DNA from: an uncultured Peptococcaceae bacterium
GTDB taxonomy: Bacteria > Bacillota > Peptococcia > Peptococcales > Peptococcaceae
DNA length: 40,871 nucleotides
NCBI GenBank assembly: GCA_938044045.1
Contig: CALIQN010000073.1
Span: 1 to 40,871, forward strand
Reading direction: 5' to 3'
The notes beneath the pieces were generated by a model. That model was not told the DNA's origin and searched no databases. It was given only the letters and a program-made list of their open reading frames with translations. The translations under genes were made by a program, and so were the position numbers. Shown piece after piece: positions 6,895 through 16,800 of the stretch (positions are counted from its first letter, which is position 1; each line of letters opens with the position of its first letter).

Positions 6895-9168
6895 TCTTTT
6901 TTCTCCTTTAGTTTGAATTGGAAGATTTTCCTTTGTACCTATCTTAAACTTTATCCCTCTAAGACGCAAGGCATTACTGACAACAAGTAGAGAAGACAGG
7001 CTCATAAGGGCAGAGGCAAACATAGGATTTAAGGTTATACCCCAAGGGGAAAAGACACCACAAGCAAGGGGAATAGCGACAATGTTGTAAGAAAATGCCC
7101 AGAAGAGATTTTCTTTGATATTGCGCAAAGTTTTTTTAGAGAGGGTAAAAGCATTGACGAGACTGGTGAGATCATCACGCATGAGAATAACATCACCACT
7201 GGCAATGGCAACATCTGTCCCCTTACCAATAGCAATACCGATATCACTGGTGGCCAAGGCTGGGGCATCATTGATCCCGTCCCCTACCATTGCGACAACA
7301 TAATCTTTTTGTTTTTCTTTAATGGCACTGGTTTTCTTCTCTGGCAGGGCTTCAGCAATGATTTCATCAAAGGGAAATGCCCTACCAATAGCCTCAGCAG
7401 TTTCTTTTTTATCGCCCGTGAGGAGATAGAGTTTTTTACCTGCCTTATTAAGAGACTCTAAGGTTGCCTTAGCTTCTGGTTTTGGTGCATCTTTTAAGCC
7501 AAAAAGTGCCAAAGGTCTCCCCTCCTCTAAGAGGACAATAGGGGTATGTCCACTAGTCGTGAGTTTATCAAGATGGGTTTTTAGTGAGGCATCTACTTTT
7601 TCTAAGAGGCTAATTGCACCCAAGGTATAGGTTTTCTCGCCAATCTTACCGATGATGCCCTTGCCTGTCAAGCTAGTAAAATGAGTAATTTCTAGAGGGC
7701 TTAAGCCTTCTTGTTTTGCTGAAGTAATGATGGCAAGGGCAAGGGGATGTTCGCTTTTTAGTTCCAAGCTATAAGCTAGGGTCAGCAAGTCGGTTTTTTC
7801 TAAAGGACTAAGGGGAATAATGCTAGTCAGTGTGGGCTCTCCCTTAGTAATGGTACCAGTTTTATCAAAAAAGATTGCCTCGACCTCACTCATTTTTTCT
7901 AAGGCTTCACCGGATTTAAAGAGTAGCCCCTCTTTGGCACCAACACCTGTCCCTACCATGATAGCAACTGGAGTTGCCAGTCCTAGGGCACAAGGGCAGG
8001 AAACGAGTAAGACGGAAATGGCAATGGAAAAGGCAAAGGCAAAATCCTTGCCTAAAAGTATCCAGACGATAAAGGCGAGCAAGGCAAGCGAGAGGACAAA
8101 GGGTACAAAAATACCTGCAAGCTTATCTGCTAGGCGTGCAATAGGTGCCTTGGTCTGATTGGCTTCATCCACTAGACGAATAATTTGCGCTAGACTAGTG
8201 TCTTCACCGACTTCTGTAGCACGAAAAATAAAATAGCCACTTTTATTTAAGGTAGCAGAGGTGACCCGATCACCAATCTGCTTATGTACAGGGATAGCTT
8301 CGCCTGTCATCGCACTTTCATCTAGACTGGTTTGGCCAAAGATAATAACACCATCGACAGGGATACGTTCCCCTGGTCGAATTTCAATTTCATCACCTAC
8401 CTTGAGGTCTTTACTGGCGATGGTGACGAAATTACCCTCTCTTTTGACACTGACTTTGTCTGGCATGAGTTTAGAAAGTGCCATGAGGGCAGTATTGGTC
8501 TTGGCTTTAGCACGGGATTCAAAGTATTTCCCTAAACTGATTAAACAAAGAATCATACCAGTAGATTCAAAATAGAGTCGATCATGATAGTGATGAAGCA
8601 AGCCGGTATTGTTTGTTGCAAGCGCATGGCTTAAAATAAAGAGGACAGCAATACCATAGACAAAGGATGCCCCGCTACCAAGGGCAACTAGACTATCCAT
8701 GTTGGGGCGTCTTTGAAATAGTGCCAAAAAGCCCTTTTTATAATAATCTTGATAAATAAAAAGGATGGGCAGTGTGAGGAAAAACTGAATAAGGGCAGCA
8801 CTTAGAGCGTAGCGTTCTTCTAGCAAAAAATGAGGTAGGGGCAAGGCAAGCATCTTACCCATAGAAAAGTACATGAGGACAAGGAGAAAAGTAAAGCTTA
8901 GGATAAGTCCATGTTTTTCTTTTGATAGCTGATTTTCTTCCTGATTTTTCGTTAAAGGAACTTCTCCTTTAGGGTGTATGGTAAAACCCAGTCCTTCAAC
9001 TGCTTCGATGATACTTTCGCTTGTTGCTAAACCATTGACTTGCATTTCACCTTTTAGGAGGTTTACTTTTACGCTATCTATGGTATCAAACTTATTGAGT
9101 GTCTTTTCAATTGAATTGACGCAGGCAGCGCAGCTCATGCCACCAACGACATAGGTTGTAGTATTCAT
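6670..9168 (-). CDS. copA: copper-type P1B ATPase with N- and C-terminal HMA domains
   Basis: An 832-residue P-type ATPase, longer than the usual 730-800. Order: N-terminal metal-binding HMA domain (GMSCAAC, residues 10-16), eight membrane helices with the CPC metal site at 391-393, phosphorylation motif DKTGT at 435, hinge GDGINDAP near 627, then a second HMA domain at 759-832 (GMSCPHC at 768-774). It exports Cu(I) by ATP hydrolysis. The start at 9168 follows GAGGTG. The C-terminal HMA domain matches a stand-alone CopZ chaperone, and the joining segment encodes AAAGGAG eight bases before an in-frame ATG. It is coupled to the rhodanese gene downstream. Confidence 0.95.
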   Translation of the reverse strand: MNTTTYVVGGMSCAACVNSIEKTLNKFDTIDSVKVNLLKGEMQVNGLATSESIIEAVEGLGFTIHPKGEVPLTKNQEENQLSKEKHGLILSFTFLLVLMYFSMGKMLALPLPHFLLEERYALSAALIQFFLTLPILFIYQDYYKKGFLALFQRRPNMDSLVALGSGASFVYGIAVLFILSHALATNNTGLLHHYHDRLYFESTGMILCLISLGKYFESRAKAKTNTALMALSKLMPDKVSVKREGNFVTIASKDLKVGDEIEIRPGERIPVDGVIIFGQTSLDESAMTGEAIPVHKQIGDRVTSATLNKSGYFIFRATEVGEDTSLAQIIRLVDEANQTKAPIARLADKLAGIFVPFVLSLALLAFIVWILLGKDFAFAFSIAISVLLVSCPCALGLATPVAIMVGTGVGAKEGLLFKSGEALEKMSEVEAIFFDKTGTITKGEPTLTSIIPLSPLEKTDLLTLAYSLELKSEHPLALAIITSAKQEGLSPLEITHFTSLTGKGIIGKIGEKTYTLGAISLLEKVDASLKTHLDKLTTSGHTPIVLLEEGRPLALFGLKDAPKPEAKATLESLNKAGKKLYLLTGDKKETAEAIGRAFPFDEIIAEALPEKKTSAIKEKQKDYVVAMVGDGINDAPALATSDIGIAIGKGTDVAIASGDVILMRDDLTSLVNAFTLSKKTLRNIKENLFWAFSYNIVAIPLACGVFSPWGITLNPMFASALMSLSSLLVVSNALRLRGIKFKIGTKENLPIQTKGEKRMIETTVEVFGMSCPHCSATVKKVLESLPSVESVEVSLEDKKATVLSRDTLAKDTINQLITEKDFTVGQINEVTK

Positions 9169-9270
9169 TTTAACACCTCGCAATATGGTCTTACTTAAGG
9201 CTTACCCTAAATAAATGAGATTTAAAGCTATACTTAATTTTAGAAAAGAAAAAAAGATGTGGAGGTAGGT

Positions 9271-9594
9271 ATGAAAAAATTTGAAAAAGGATTGCTACTT
9301 TACTCAGCGACATATCTGTTGAATTTTATTGGTTTCTTTTTCTTCAGCTATGATATTTTAGAAGCGCATGGGAGTGAGATCAATACCTTAGCAAGAACTT
9401 ATGGCGGATTGACAGGACCTTTATTTTTACTCATTTTAGTTTTATTTGCAGTCTTTATCTTTAATGAAGTACGTCGCAGCCGCTATCAAAAAAATTTGCA
9501 TAAAGGGCTTGTCTTTGTCTTGCCAATTTTAGCCACTTTAGGTCATGGGCTGATTATACACTCTGCCATTGCCCTCTATCAATTTGTGCATTAA
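9271..9594 (+). CDS. small membrane protein with three helices, unknown function
   Basis: A 107-residue protein starting at the ATG at 9271, which has GGAGG six bases upstream. Hydrophobic segments lie at about residues 8-27, 47-66 and 79-100, separated by short loops; a basic cytoplasmic loop (RRSRYQKNLHKG) lies between the second and third. No family is recognised. It is divergent from copA with 102 bases between the start codons, so the two may share control, but I see no convincing copper operator. It has no clear terminator before the riboswitch. Confidence 0.7.
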   Translation: MKKFEKGLLLYSATYLLNFIGFFFFSYDILEAHGSEINTLARTYGGLTGPLFLLILVLFAVFIFNEVRRSRYQKNLHKGLVFVLPILATLGHGLIIHSAIALYQFVH

Positions 9595-9643
9595 AGAAGG
9601 CTTGCAAAATTTTTTATATCCTGTTAAGCTAAGAAAAAACAGA

Positions 9644-9758
9644 GATGTCTTCGGGGCAGGGTGAGATTCCCTACCGGCGGTTATAGTCCGCAAGTGCATA
9701 GTCACATGATTTGGTGAAATTCCAAAACCGACAGTATAGTCTGGATGAGAGAAGATAG
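9644..9758 (+). promoter_or_regulatory. FMN riboswitch (RFN element)
   Basis: The conserved RFN blocks are all present: TCTTCGGGGCAGGGTG, ATTCCCTACCGGCGG, AGTCCGC, TGATTTGGTGAAATTCC, ACCGACAGT, AGTCTGGATGAGAGAAGA. The closing helix pairs TCTTC with GAAGA. With the terminator that follows, it lowers transcription of ribU when FMN is plentiful. Confidence 0.97.
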
Positions 9759-9784
9759 GTAAGTAAAGTCGTTATCATACCAAT

Positions 9785-9831
9785 AAAAGCACCCAAAAAG
9801 ACAAGGTTCTTTTTGGGTGCTTTTCTGTTTT
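9785..9831 (+). terminator. riboswitch-controlled terminator
   Basis: AAAAGCACCCAAAAAG / CTTTTTGGGTGCTTTT, a perfect 16-bp stem followed by a T-rich run, between the RFN element and ribU. It is the expression platform of the riboswitch. Confidence 0.92.
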
Positions 9832-9855
9832 TTTAAAAATAATTGGGGGTTTTTT

Positions 9856-10497
9856 ATGGAATCAAGAACACGTTATATTACGACAGTAGGGATGTTTTGT
9901 GCCATTGCCTTTGCGATGGTAACTGTGGGTCGCATCCCGGTGGTACAATTTTTAAGCTATGATCCTAAAGATATTGCGATTGTAATCGCTGGTTTTATTT
10001 TGGGACCAGTGGCAGCCATTGTGATTTCTTTTGTTGTCTCACTAATTGAGATGATGACCATCAGTGATACAGGCTTTATAGGTTTTGTGATGAATTTTTT
10101 CTCGAGTGCTGTCTTTGCAGGTAGTGCGAGTATTATCTATCATAAAAACAAAAGCCTCAAGAGTGCTGTGCTTGGCCTTTTGGTTGGTTGGATTGGAATG
10201 ACAGTCATTATGCTTCTTTGGAATTATATCATTACACCATTTTATATGCAGGTGCCAAGAGAAGTGATCGAAGGTATGTTACTCACTGTTTTTTTGCCTT
10301 TTAACTTGATTAAAGGGGGCTTAAATTTTGCCATCACCCTTATTCTCTATAAACCGGTAGTTGGTGCGCTGAGAAAGGCAAATCTGGTGCCTGGCAATAC
10401 AGCTAAGGTTTCGGTGAATAAGTCGATTTTAGCTTTAGCTTTTTTTATACTGATTAGTGGACTTTTATTAATTTTAATTTTTCAAGGAATTATTTAA
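9856..10497 (+). CDS. ribU: riboflavin ECF transporter substrate-binding subunit RibU
   Basis: A 213-residue, six-helix membrane protein of the RibU family. The pattern VGRIPVVQFLSYDPKDIAIVIAGF..GP near residues 22-50 and the LIEM....TGFIGF.MNF segment are typical. It binds riboflavin outside the cell and works with the shared ECF energising module (EcfA, EcfA', EcfT), which is not in this window. The start at 9856 follows GGGGG; an upstream reading would run into the terminator stem. The FMN riboswitch directly upstream supports the substrate. The next gene is 26 bases away with no terminator between. Confidence 0.95.
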   Translation: MESRTRYITTVGMFCAIAFAMVTVGRIPVVQFLSYDPKDIAIVIAGFILGPVAAIVISFVVSLIEMMTISDTGFIGFVMNFFSSAVFAGSASIIYHKNKSLKSAVLGLLVGWIGMTVIMLLWNYIITPFYMQVPREVIEGMLLTVFLPFNLIKGGLNFAITLILYKPVVGALRKANLVPGNTAKVSVNKSILALAFFILISGLLLILIFQGII

Positions 10498-10523
10498 AAT
10501 TTTTCTGTACGGAGTGAGAATAG

Positions 10524-11537
10524 ATGAAAAGAGATTTCCGTAGTTGGTTGATTGATGCCTTAAATGGTATGGCAATAGGTTTGTTTTCTTCACTGATTAT
10601 TGGTCTTATTTTAAAGCAAATAGGTGTGTATCTTCATTTGCCGATGCTAGTTGATTTTGGACAGCTCGCCCAAAAGATGATGTGTCCGGCCATTGGTGTC
10701 GGAGTTGCCTATCGACTGAATGCTCATCCACTGGCGATGCTTAGTGCAGCCACTGTTGGGACTATTGGTGGTGGTGCTGTTGTGGTAAAAGATAGCATTG
10801 CAACCCTAGCCATAGGGGAGCCGGTGGGCGCTTTTGTCGCTGTTGTCTTTGGGATTTTTGCTGGGCGATTGATTGCGGGCAAGACGAGCCTAGATATCCT
10901 CCTTGTGCCGGCAGTGAGCATTTTGGTTGGTGGGAGTGTGGGGGTGTATTTATCGCCTTACATTGCCCGTCTAATGACCATAATTGGTGAAGGGATTAAC
11001 TTTGCAACGGAAAGAGAACCTTTTTTGATGAGTATTCTCATCTCTCTGATTATGGGTATTTTACTAACACTACCGATTTCCAGTGCAGCAATTGGGATTG
11101 CTTTAGGTTTAAGTGGCTATGCAGCAGGCGCTGGGGTCATCGGTTGCGCCTCTCATATGGTAGGTTTTGCGGTAGCTTCCTATAAGGAAAATGGCGTCGG
11201 TGGCTTGGTCGCTCAAGGCTTAGGCACTTCTATGCTCCAAATTGGTAATATCATTAGAAATCCACTCATTGCCTTGCCCGCAATCATTAGCTCTATTTTG
11301 GTGGCCCCCCTTGGTATCTTGGTCTTTAAGATGAAAGCAGTACCCTTAGGCTCCGGTATGGGAACGAGTGGCTTAGTGGGTCAATTTGCCACCATTGAGG
11401 TGATGGGATTGGAATCATGGTGGAAGATTTTACTCTTGCATTTTCTTTTGCCTGGACTAATTGCCTATTTAACGAGCCAATTCATGCGTAAAAAAGGCTA
11501 TATTAAGCCTGGGGATATGAAGCTTGAGTTGAAGTAG
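10524..11537 (+). CDS. orphan PTS EIIC-like membrane permease
   Basis: A 337-residue polytopic membrane protein resembling the PTS_EIIC_2 family: repeated Gly-rich hydrophobic segments, IGVGVAYRLNAHPLAMLSAATVGTIGG near residues 58-82, LPISSAAIGIALGLSGYAAGAGVIGCASHMVGFA in the middle, and GSGMGTSGLVGQ near the C-terminus. These proteins are membrane parts of possible sugar transporters, but no EIIA or EIIB gene is nearby. GGAGTGAG precedes the start. It probably shares the riboswitch-controlled transcript with ribU; a role in flavin-related uptake is speculation. Confidence 0.8.
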   Translation: MKRDFRSWLIDALNGMAIGLFSSLIIGLILKQIGVYLHLPMLVDFGQLAQKMMCPAIGVGVAYRLNAHPLAMLSAATVGTIGGGAVVVKDSIATLAIGEPVGAFVAVVFGIFAGRLIAGKTSLDILLVPAVSILVGGSVGVYLSPYIARLMTIIGEGINFATEREPFLMSILISLIMGILLTLPISSAAIGIALGLSGYAAGAGVIGCASHMVGFAVASYKENGVGGLVAQGLGTSMLQIGNIIRNPLIALPAIISSILVAPLGILVFKMKAVPLGSGMGTSGLVGQFATIEVMGLESWWKILLLHFLLPGLIAYLTSQFMRKKGYIKPGDMKLELK

Positions 11538-11571
11538 GTTAAGTGACAGTTTAAAAAGTTAAAATAAAAGT

Positions 11572-11614
11572 TAAAGCCCCCTTTGCTAGCGCACAGCTAA
11601 CAAAGGGGGCTTTA
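11572..11614. terminator. terminator after the EIIC-like gene
   Basis: TAAAGCCCCCTTTG / CAAAGGGGGCTTTA, extended inside by TAGC/GCTA, between convergent genes. The T run is short, so strength is less certain. Confidence 0.8.
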
Positions 11615-11642
11615 GATTTTAGAAATAGAGGATGTAAAAATA

Positions 11643-12020
11643 TTAGCCATCTATGGTAACAGAGAAGAAACTATCCATTAAGCCACTAAATTCGACATCA
11701 ATGATATGGTCACTATCCAGTTCATGATGACAATAAATGAATCTTCCTCCAATTTCATCAATGCAAATGATGGGCTGGTGTAGTTTTTCTACAATGCTTT
11801 CTACCGTTTCACCAGGATAGAAAGAGTCAAACGAATTTTTACAAAATTGTGCTAAGTCATAGACTTTAGTAGGATAGATTTCAAGAAGTGCCTCGACAAA
11901 GGCAATTTTTTCTTCAGAAAAAGCGTCTTCGCTTATCTCTATCTTATAGCCTTCGATTTCTGCAATGTATTCGCCATTACCGTAAGGGCTGGCTTCAAAA
12001 TAAAAAGAATTTTTATCCAT
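11643..12020 (-). CDS. acidic small protein, possibly DUF2004/DUF6985-like
   Basis: A 125-residue acidic soluble protein. AAAAGGAG nine bases before the ATG supports the start. The N-terminal part (YIAEIEGYKIEISEDAFSEE) and the C-terminal part (FIYCHHELDSDHIIDVEFSG) look like alternating beta strands with a central helix, as in small immunity-type proteins. A weak resemblance to DUF2004/DUF6985 is all I can offer. It is the last of three genes reading leftward; 36 bases separate it from the next. Confidence 0.65.
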   Translation of the reverse strand: MDKNSFYFEASPYGNGEYIAEIEGYKIEISEDAFSEEKIAFVEALLEIYPTKVYDLAQFCKNSFDSFYPGETVESIVEKLHQPIICIDEIGGRFIYCHHELDSDHIIDVEFSGLMDSFFSVTIDG

Positions 12021-12056
12021 TTTCTTAATCTCCTTTTAAGGGTAAAATCATATTGT

Positions 12057-12419
12057 TTACTCTAGCATCAGAAAGGTATCGTGCTTACTGTAGTAAGTGA
12101 TGGCCTCCAGTATTTTTTCTGGTGTCACTGCACTATCTTGGTCTAAACAGTTCATGATGACATCTTGGAGGAGCGAATCCATAAACATAAATTGCAAATT
12201 GTTTTCACTGATAAATAGGGGATAAATCTCATTGTCCTTATCATCAATGGTAGGGTACTGGTCGATAAAGTAGAGACTATCAAGGGTAAGGCTACCATCT
12301 TTTGCGTAGAGACACCAATCATCATCTAAGTAGACTGCTTCTGGATTGTGGTCTTTATATTGCTTGCAAATCTCTTTAATCACATCACGCAGAGACCATG
12401 GGACTTTTGAGGCTAACAT
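12057..12419 (-). CDS. DUF7716-like small soluble protein
   Basis: A 120-residue protein. The pattern WSLRDVI.....Y near the start, a W.LYA strand, and a C-terminal ALxYYxxxDxF-like end (EAITYYSKHDTFLML) resemble DUF7716 proteins, which are often found beside polymorphic toxin or immunity genes. The assignment is from memory and tentative. Its ATG overlaps the stop codon of the lipoprotein gene upstream by one base (TAATG), so translation is likely coupled to that gene. Confidence 0.65.
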   Translation of the reverse strand: MLASKVPWSLRDVIKEICKQYKDHNPEAVYLDDDWCLYAKDGSLTLDSLYFIDQYPTIDDKDNEIYPLFISENNLQFMFMDSLLQDVIMNCLDQDSAVTPEKILEAITYYSKHDTFLMLE

Positions 12420-13609
12420 TAATGCACCTCCTTACGCATGACATAGTCTTTTAAATTTTTACCTGTTATTTTTTCGACCAAGGTGATAGGGATGTAAAAC
12501 ATATTGTTTGGCTCAGCCCCACTGCCCTCAATCTCATCTTGATAATTCAATTGGTACTTTTCACCATCTTTACCGATAACCGTACATTTTTCTGGATTGC
12601 CTTTAATGCTCAAGCCCTCATCACAAAAGATAAGATAGGCTTCAGGTAGGGTAAGGTACAACTGGCCGTTGCTCGTCCTTTGGGCAATTAGATAGCGTTT
12701 GTCTGTTTTTAACCAAAGCTGTGCCAGGTAGTTACTTTCTTCTCCTGGCAAATAGTAAATACCATCTTTACCAAGCTCATAATGGGTTTTGGCAAAATCC
12801 GTTTTCATGGCTTCAGTGATACCGTTTCCAACCTCCCCCATTAAGATGTAGTAGCGCATCATACTATACCTTGCCCTTTCGATACTGCGCTGGACATCTT
12901 CTTGTGACCAAAGGCTTGTCTTTAGGTAAGTGACCTTGTCATAGATAGAGCCAAAGTCAATATCATCTTCCCAATAATGCCCATAAACAAGATAACGCTT
13001 GTCAAGGGGCATGACCAGTTCAAAAGCAATATCACTGAGTTCGGGTGCAGTTTGGTGTAAATAATCATAGGTAGTATTCATCAAGTTTTTGGCTAGGGGT
13101 AAATCTTGATAATTTTCTAGCTTTAAGGTAACGGTGAGATTAGGTGGCTCATCCTTATCCTCTTTAAAACCATTTTTGGAAAAGCTTGCCCAAGAGACCC
13201 CATCCCATAGCTTAGCGGTGTGCTCATCTAGCTTGTTTGGCATTGACTTTACAAAATCTTTAAGGACTTGTTCACTGACGGTGGCATAAGCATTATTTCT
13301 AAGGATGACGATGTTGTAGAGAAAGGGGAGCATATCGCCACGTTTGAAAGAGCAGACTTGAAAGGTATAGCCAGGGTAGTCACTTAAGGTAAAAGTCCAA
13401 GAACGTGTATACTTGTCTTCTTCATAGGTAGGCGAAAGCGTGATGGTTTTACCTGGAAAGGTTTCTTCTAAATAGCTTTTGACCGTCTCAGTACTATGAA
13501 ATTGTAACTTATCCAACCCTAGGCCACAGCCAGAGAGATTAGAGAGTAGGAGAGCGCTTAACATAGCAAAAAACAGATGTTTTAACCATTTTGTTGGTCT
13601 GATTTTCAT
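12419..13609 (-). CDS. large lipoprotein, unknown function
   Basis: A 396-residue exported protein. A lipoprotein signal (basic start, hydrophobic stretch, box LSGC near residue 28) leads into a long soluble part rich in aromatic residues and beta-strand patterns, with no cysteine cluster or catalytic motif I recognise. AAGGAAG lies upstream of the ATG. It heads a three-gene unit with the two small proteins that follow; the 1-base overlap with the next gene suggests they act together, perhaps with the small proteins as cytoplasmic partners. The codon use looks like that of its neighbours. Confidence 0.75.
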   Translation of the reverse strand: MKIRPTKWLKHLFFAMLSALLLSNLSGCGLGLDKLQFHSTETVKSYLEETFPGKTITLSPTYEEDKYTRSWTFTLSDYPGYTFQVCSFKRGDMLPFLYNIVILRNNAYATVSEQVLKDFVKSMPNKLDEHTAKLWDGVSWASFSKNGFKEDKDEPPNLTVTLKLENYQDLPLAKNLMNTTYDYLHQTAPELSDIAFELVMPLDKRYLVYGHYWEDDIDFGSIYDKVTYLKTSLWSQEDVQRSIERARYSMMRYYILMGEVGNGITEAMKTDFAKTHYELGKDGIYYLPGEESNYLAQLWLKTDKRYLIAQRTSNGQLYLTLPEAYLIFCDEGLSIKGNPEKCTVIGKDGEKYQLNYQDEIEGSGAEPNNMFYIPITLVEKITGKNLKDYVMRKEVH

Positions 13610-13643
13610 GAGACTTCCTTTCTTGATAGGGGTAATGACAATA

Positions 13644-13660
13644 GTATAGCTTAACTATAC
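13644..13660. promoter_or_regulatory. palindrome at the promoter of the lipoprotein operon
   Basis: GTATAGCTTAACTATAC is a 17-bp near-perfect palindrome. On the minus strand it contains TATAGT preceded by TGG, an extended -10 box, about 40 bases before the lipoprotein start codon. A regulator bound there would block transcription. The regulator is unknown. Confidence 0.5.
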
Positions 13661-13873
13661 CACAAAAAAGAAAATTCGGAATAGATGCTTTTACTTGATA
13701 GAGGGCAGGTCAATATGGAATATTTTCTAAGGGATTTTTGTATTTTCGACTTGTCAAAATCTATCTTGTATGATAGTCTTTTAGAGATGAAGAAAAGTGC
13801 ACAAATTATGGTCATCGGGCTAAATTTTTTTAGTATTGAAAATGCTTAAAAGTTATACTTTGGGAGGGTTTTT

Positions 13874-16800
13874 ATGCCAATTCGTGAGGATTTTAAAAAA
13901 GTATTGATTATTGGAAGTGGTCCTATTCGTATCGGTCAAGCTTGTGAATTTGATTATTCTGGTACTCAAGCTTGCAAGGCTTTACGCAAGATGGGTTATA
14001 CGATTGTTTTAGCAAACTCCAATCCTGCAACTATTATGACTGATGCCAATATGGCAGATAGTACCTATATTGTTCCCCTCAATATTAAAAATTTAGAAGA
14101 AATTATCATCAAAGAACGCCCACAAGCTCTCCTACCAAATTTAGGTGGTCAAAGTGGGTTAAATTTATGTCTAGAACTCCATAAGGCCGGCATCTTGGAA
14201 CGCTATAATGTAGAGGTCATCGGCGTACACATTGACACAATTGAAAAAGGTGAAGACCGTATTGCCTTTAAAGAATCGATGAAACGCATTGGTATTGAAA
14301 TGGCGCATTCGGAAGAAGCGTATTCTGTAGAGGAAGCCGTTAGTATTGCTAAAAAACTCGGCTATCCTGTTGTTGTTCGTCCAGCCTTTACTATGGGTGG
14401 TGAAGGTGGCGGTCTCGTCTACAATGAAGAAGAACTTCGCTTGGTCGCAGGACGTGGTATTGCAGCCTCAATGATTAACCAAGTCTTAATCGAAGAATCT
14501 GTACTTGGTTGGTTAGAATTAGAGCTTGAAGTGGTACGTGATAAAGATGGCAATATGATTACCGTCTGCTTCATTGAAAATATCGATCCAATGGGTGTCC
14601 ATACAGGCGATTCTTATTGTAGTGCCCCTTTCCTCACAGTTTCTGATGAAGTTGCACAACGTTTACAAGAAGCGTCTTATAAGGTGGTTGAAGATATTGG
14701 GGTCATTGGTGGTTGTAACTGTCAATATGCCTATAATCCAAAGACAGACCGTTTTGTCATCATTGAAATTAACCCTCGTACCTCTCGTTCTTCAGCTCTA
14801 GCAAGTAAGGCGACAGGCTTGCCAATTGCCAATATCTCAGCACAGCTCGCCTGTGGGAAGAACCTTGCGGATATTCCTTACTATAAGGGTGAGTCTTTAC
14901 TCGATTATGTACCAGGTAAAGACTATGTGGTCATTAAATTCCCAAAATGGAATTTTGAAAAGTTTAAAGATGCTGAAGACTTGCTTGGCACTCAAATGCA
15001 GGCTGTTGGCGAAGTGATGAGTATTGGACGTACTTATAAAGAAGCGGCTCAAAAGGCAGTACGCAGTTTAGAAATGGGACGCTTGGGCTTTGGTCTAGTA
15101 AAAAAACACGAAGAAAAAACAGCAGAAGCTCTAAAATCTGCCCTTGCTAAACCAACCAGTGAACGCCATTTTGAGCTTTATGAGGCCTTGAAAAAAGGTG
15201 TTAGTGTCGAAGAAATTTGTGCAATCACAGCAATGGCACCATATTTTGTCAACGCAATGAAAGAACTCGTTGACAGTGAAAAAGAGATTGTTAACTACAA
15301 GGGTAAAACCTTGCCTAAAGAAGTCTTACTCGAGGCAAAAAAAGATGGTTTTGCAGATGGCTATCTTGCTCAACTTTTAGAAGTCAGTGAAGATGAGGTG
15401 CGTAAATGGCGCCATGACTATGGCATCTTGCCACAATGGGATGCTATTGATGTTAGTGGTGTCCAAACAGATGAAGCGTATTATTATAGCACCTACCATG
15501 GTGCTATAAAACCTGTCAAGGTCAGTGGCAAGGAAAAGGTTATGGTCTTAGGTAGTGGACCAAATCGAATTGGACAAGGGATAGAGTTTGACTATTGTTG
15601 TGTTCATGCTTCTTTGGCACTTCGTGAAGAAGGCTATGAGACTATTCTCATCAACTGTAACCCAGAAACTGTCTCTACAGATTATGATACTTCTGATAAG
15701 CTTTATTTTGAACCATTGACCGTAGAAGACGTCCTATCTATTTATGAAAATGAAAAGCCTTTGGGTGTGATTGCTCAGTTTGGTGGACAGACCCCGCTTA
15801 ATCTTTCCAATAAGCTAGAAGCAATGGGCGTCAAGATTTTAGGTACCTCGCCAAATTCTATTGACTTGGCTGAAGATAGGGATCGCTTTAGAGAGATTAT
15901 GGAAGCCCTTTCTATTCCTATGCCTCAATCTGCGGTAGCAGTGACAGTTGAAGAGGCATTGGATGCAGCAAAGGCGATAGGTTATCCTTTAATGTGCCGT
16001 CCATCTTATGTACTTGGTGGTCGAGGCATGGAAGTGGTGCATGATGAAGGCAGTCTGATTGACTATATGAAAGCAGCCATTGATGTGAGTGCAGATCGTC
16101 CGATTTTAATTGATAAGTTTTTAAGCAATGCCCTAGAGTGTGAATCTGATGCTATTAGTGATGAAGAAGAAGTTTTCGTGCCAGCAGTAATGGAACACGT
16201 TGAGCGTGCAGGGATTCACTCAGGAGACTCTACAGCGATTATTCCATCGGTCAATATTAGTCAGACCCAAATTAAACGTATAGAAGATTACACCAAAAAA
16301 ATTGCACGTGCCTTAAATGTCTGTGGTTTGATGAACATGCAGTTTGCAATTTACAAAGATACTGTCTATGTTCTTGAAGCCAACCCACGTGCTTCCCGTA
16401 CCGTTCCTTTGGTTTCGAAGGTTTGTAATATTAACATGGTTGCCCTAGCGACTAAGGCGATTGTCTCAAAACTGAAAGGACAAGTTTCACCAATAGGCTA
16501 TCTCTCTCAACGTGTCCTAAAACACTATGGGGTAAAAGAGGCGATTTTCCCATTCAATATGTTCCCACAAGTCGATCCTATTTTAGGACCAGAAATGCGC
16601 TCAACAGGTGAAGTTTTGGGTATGGCAGAAAGTGTCGGACATGCCTTTTTAAAGGCGCAAGAAGCGACCAGTACCCCGCTCCCTTCTTCTGGGACTGTCT
16701 TTATCAGTGTCAATGATAATGATAAAGAAGATGTTTTGGCGGTGGCTCGTGATTTTGCTGAGCTTGGCTTTGACATTTTGGCAACTGGTGGGACCTATAG

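Noticed and set aside
6670..6990. Programmed frameshift in copA as in E. coli
   Set aside because: The second HMA domain is already in frame; no slippery stretch is needed to make the long form. Internal initiation is the more natural reading.
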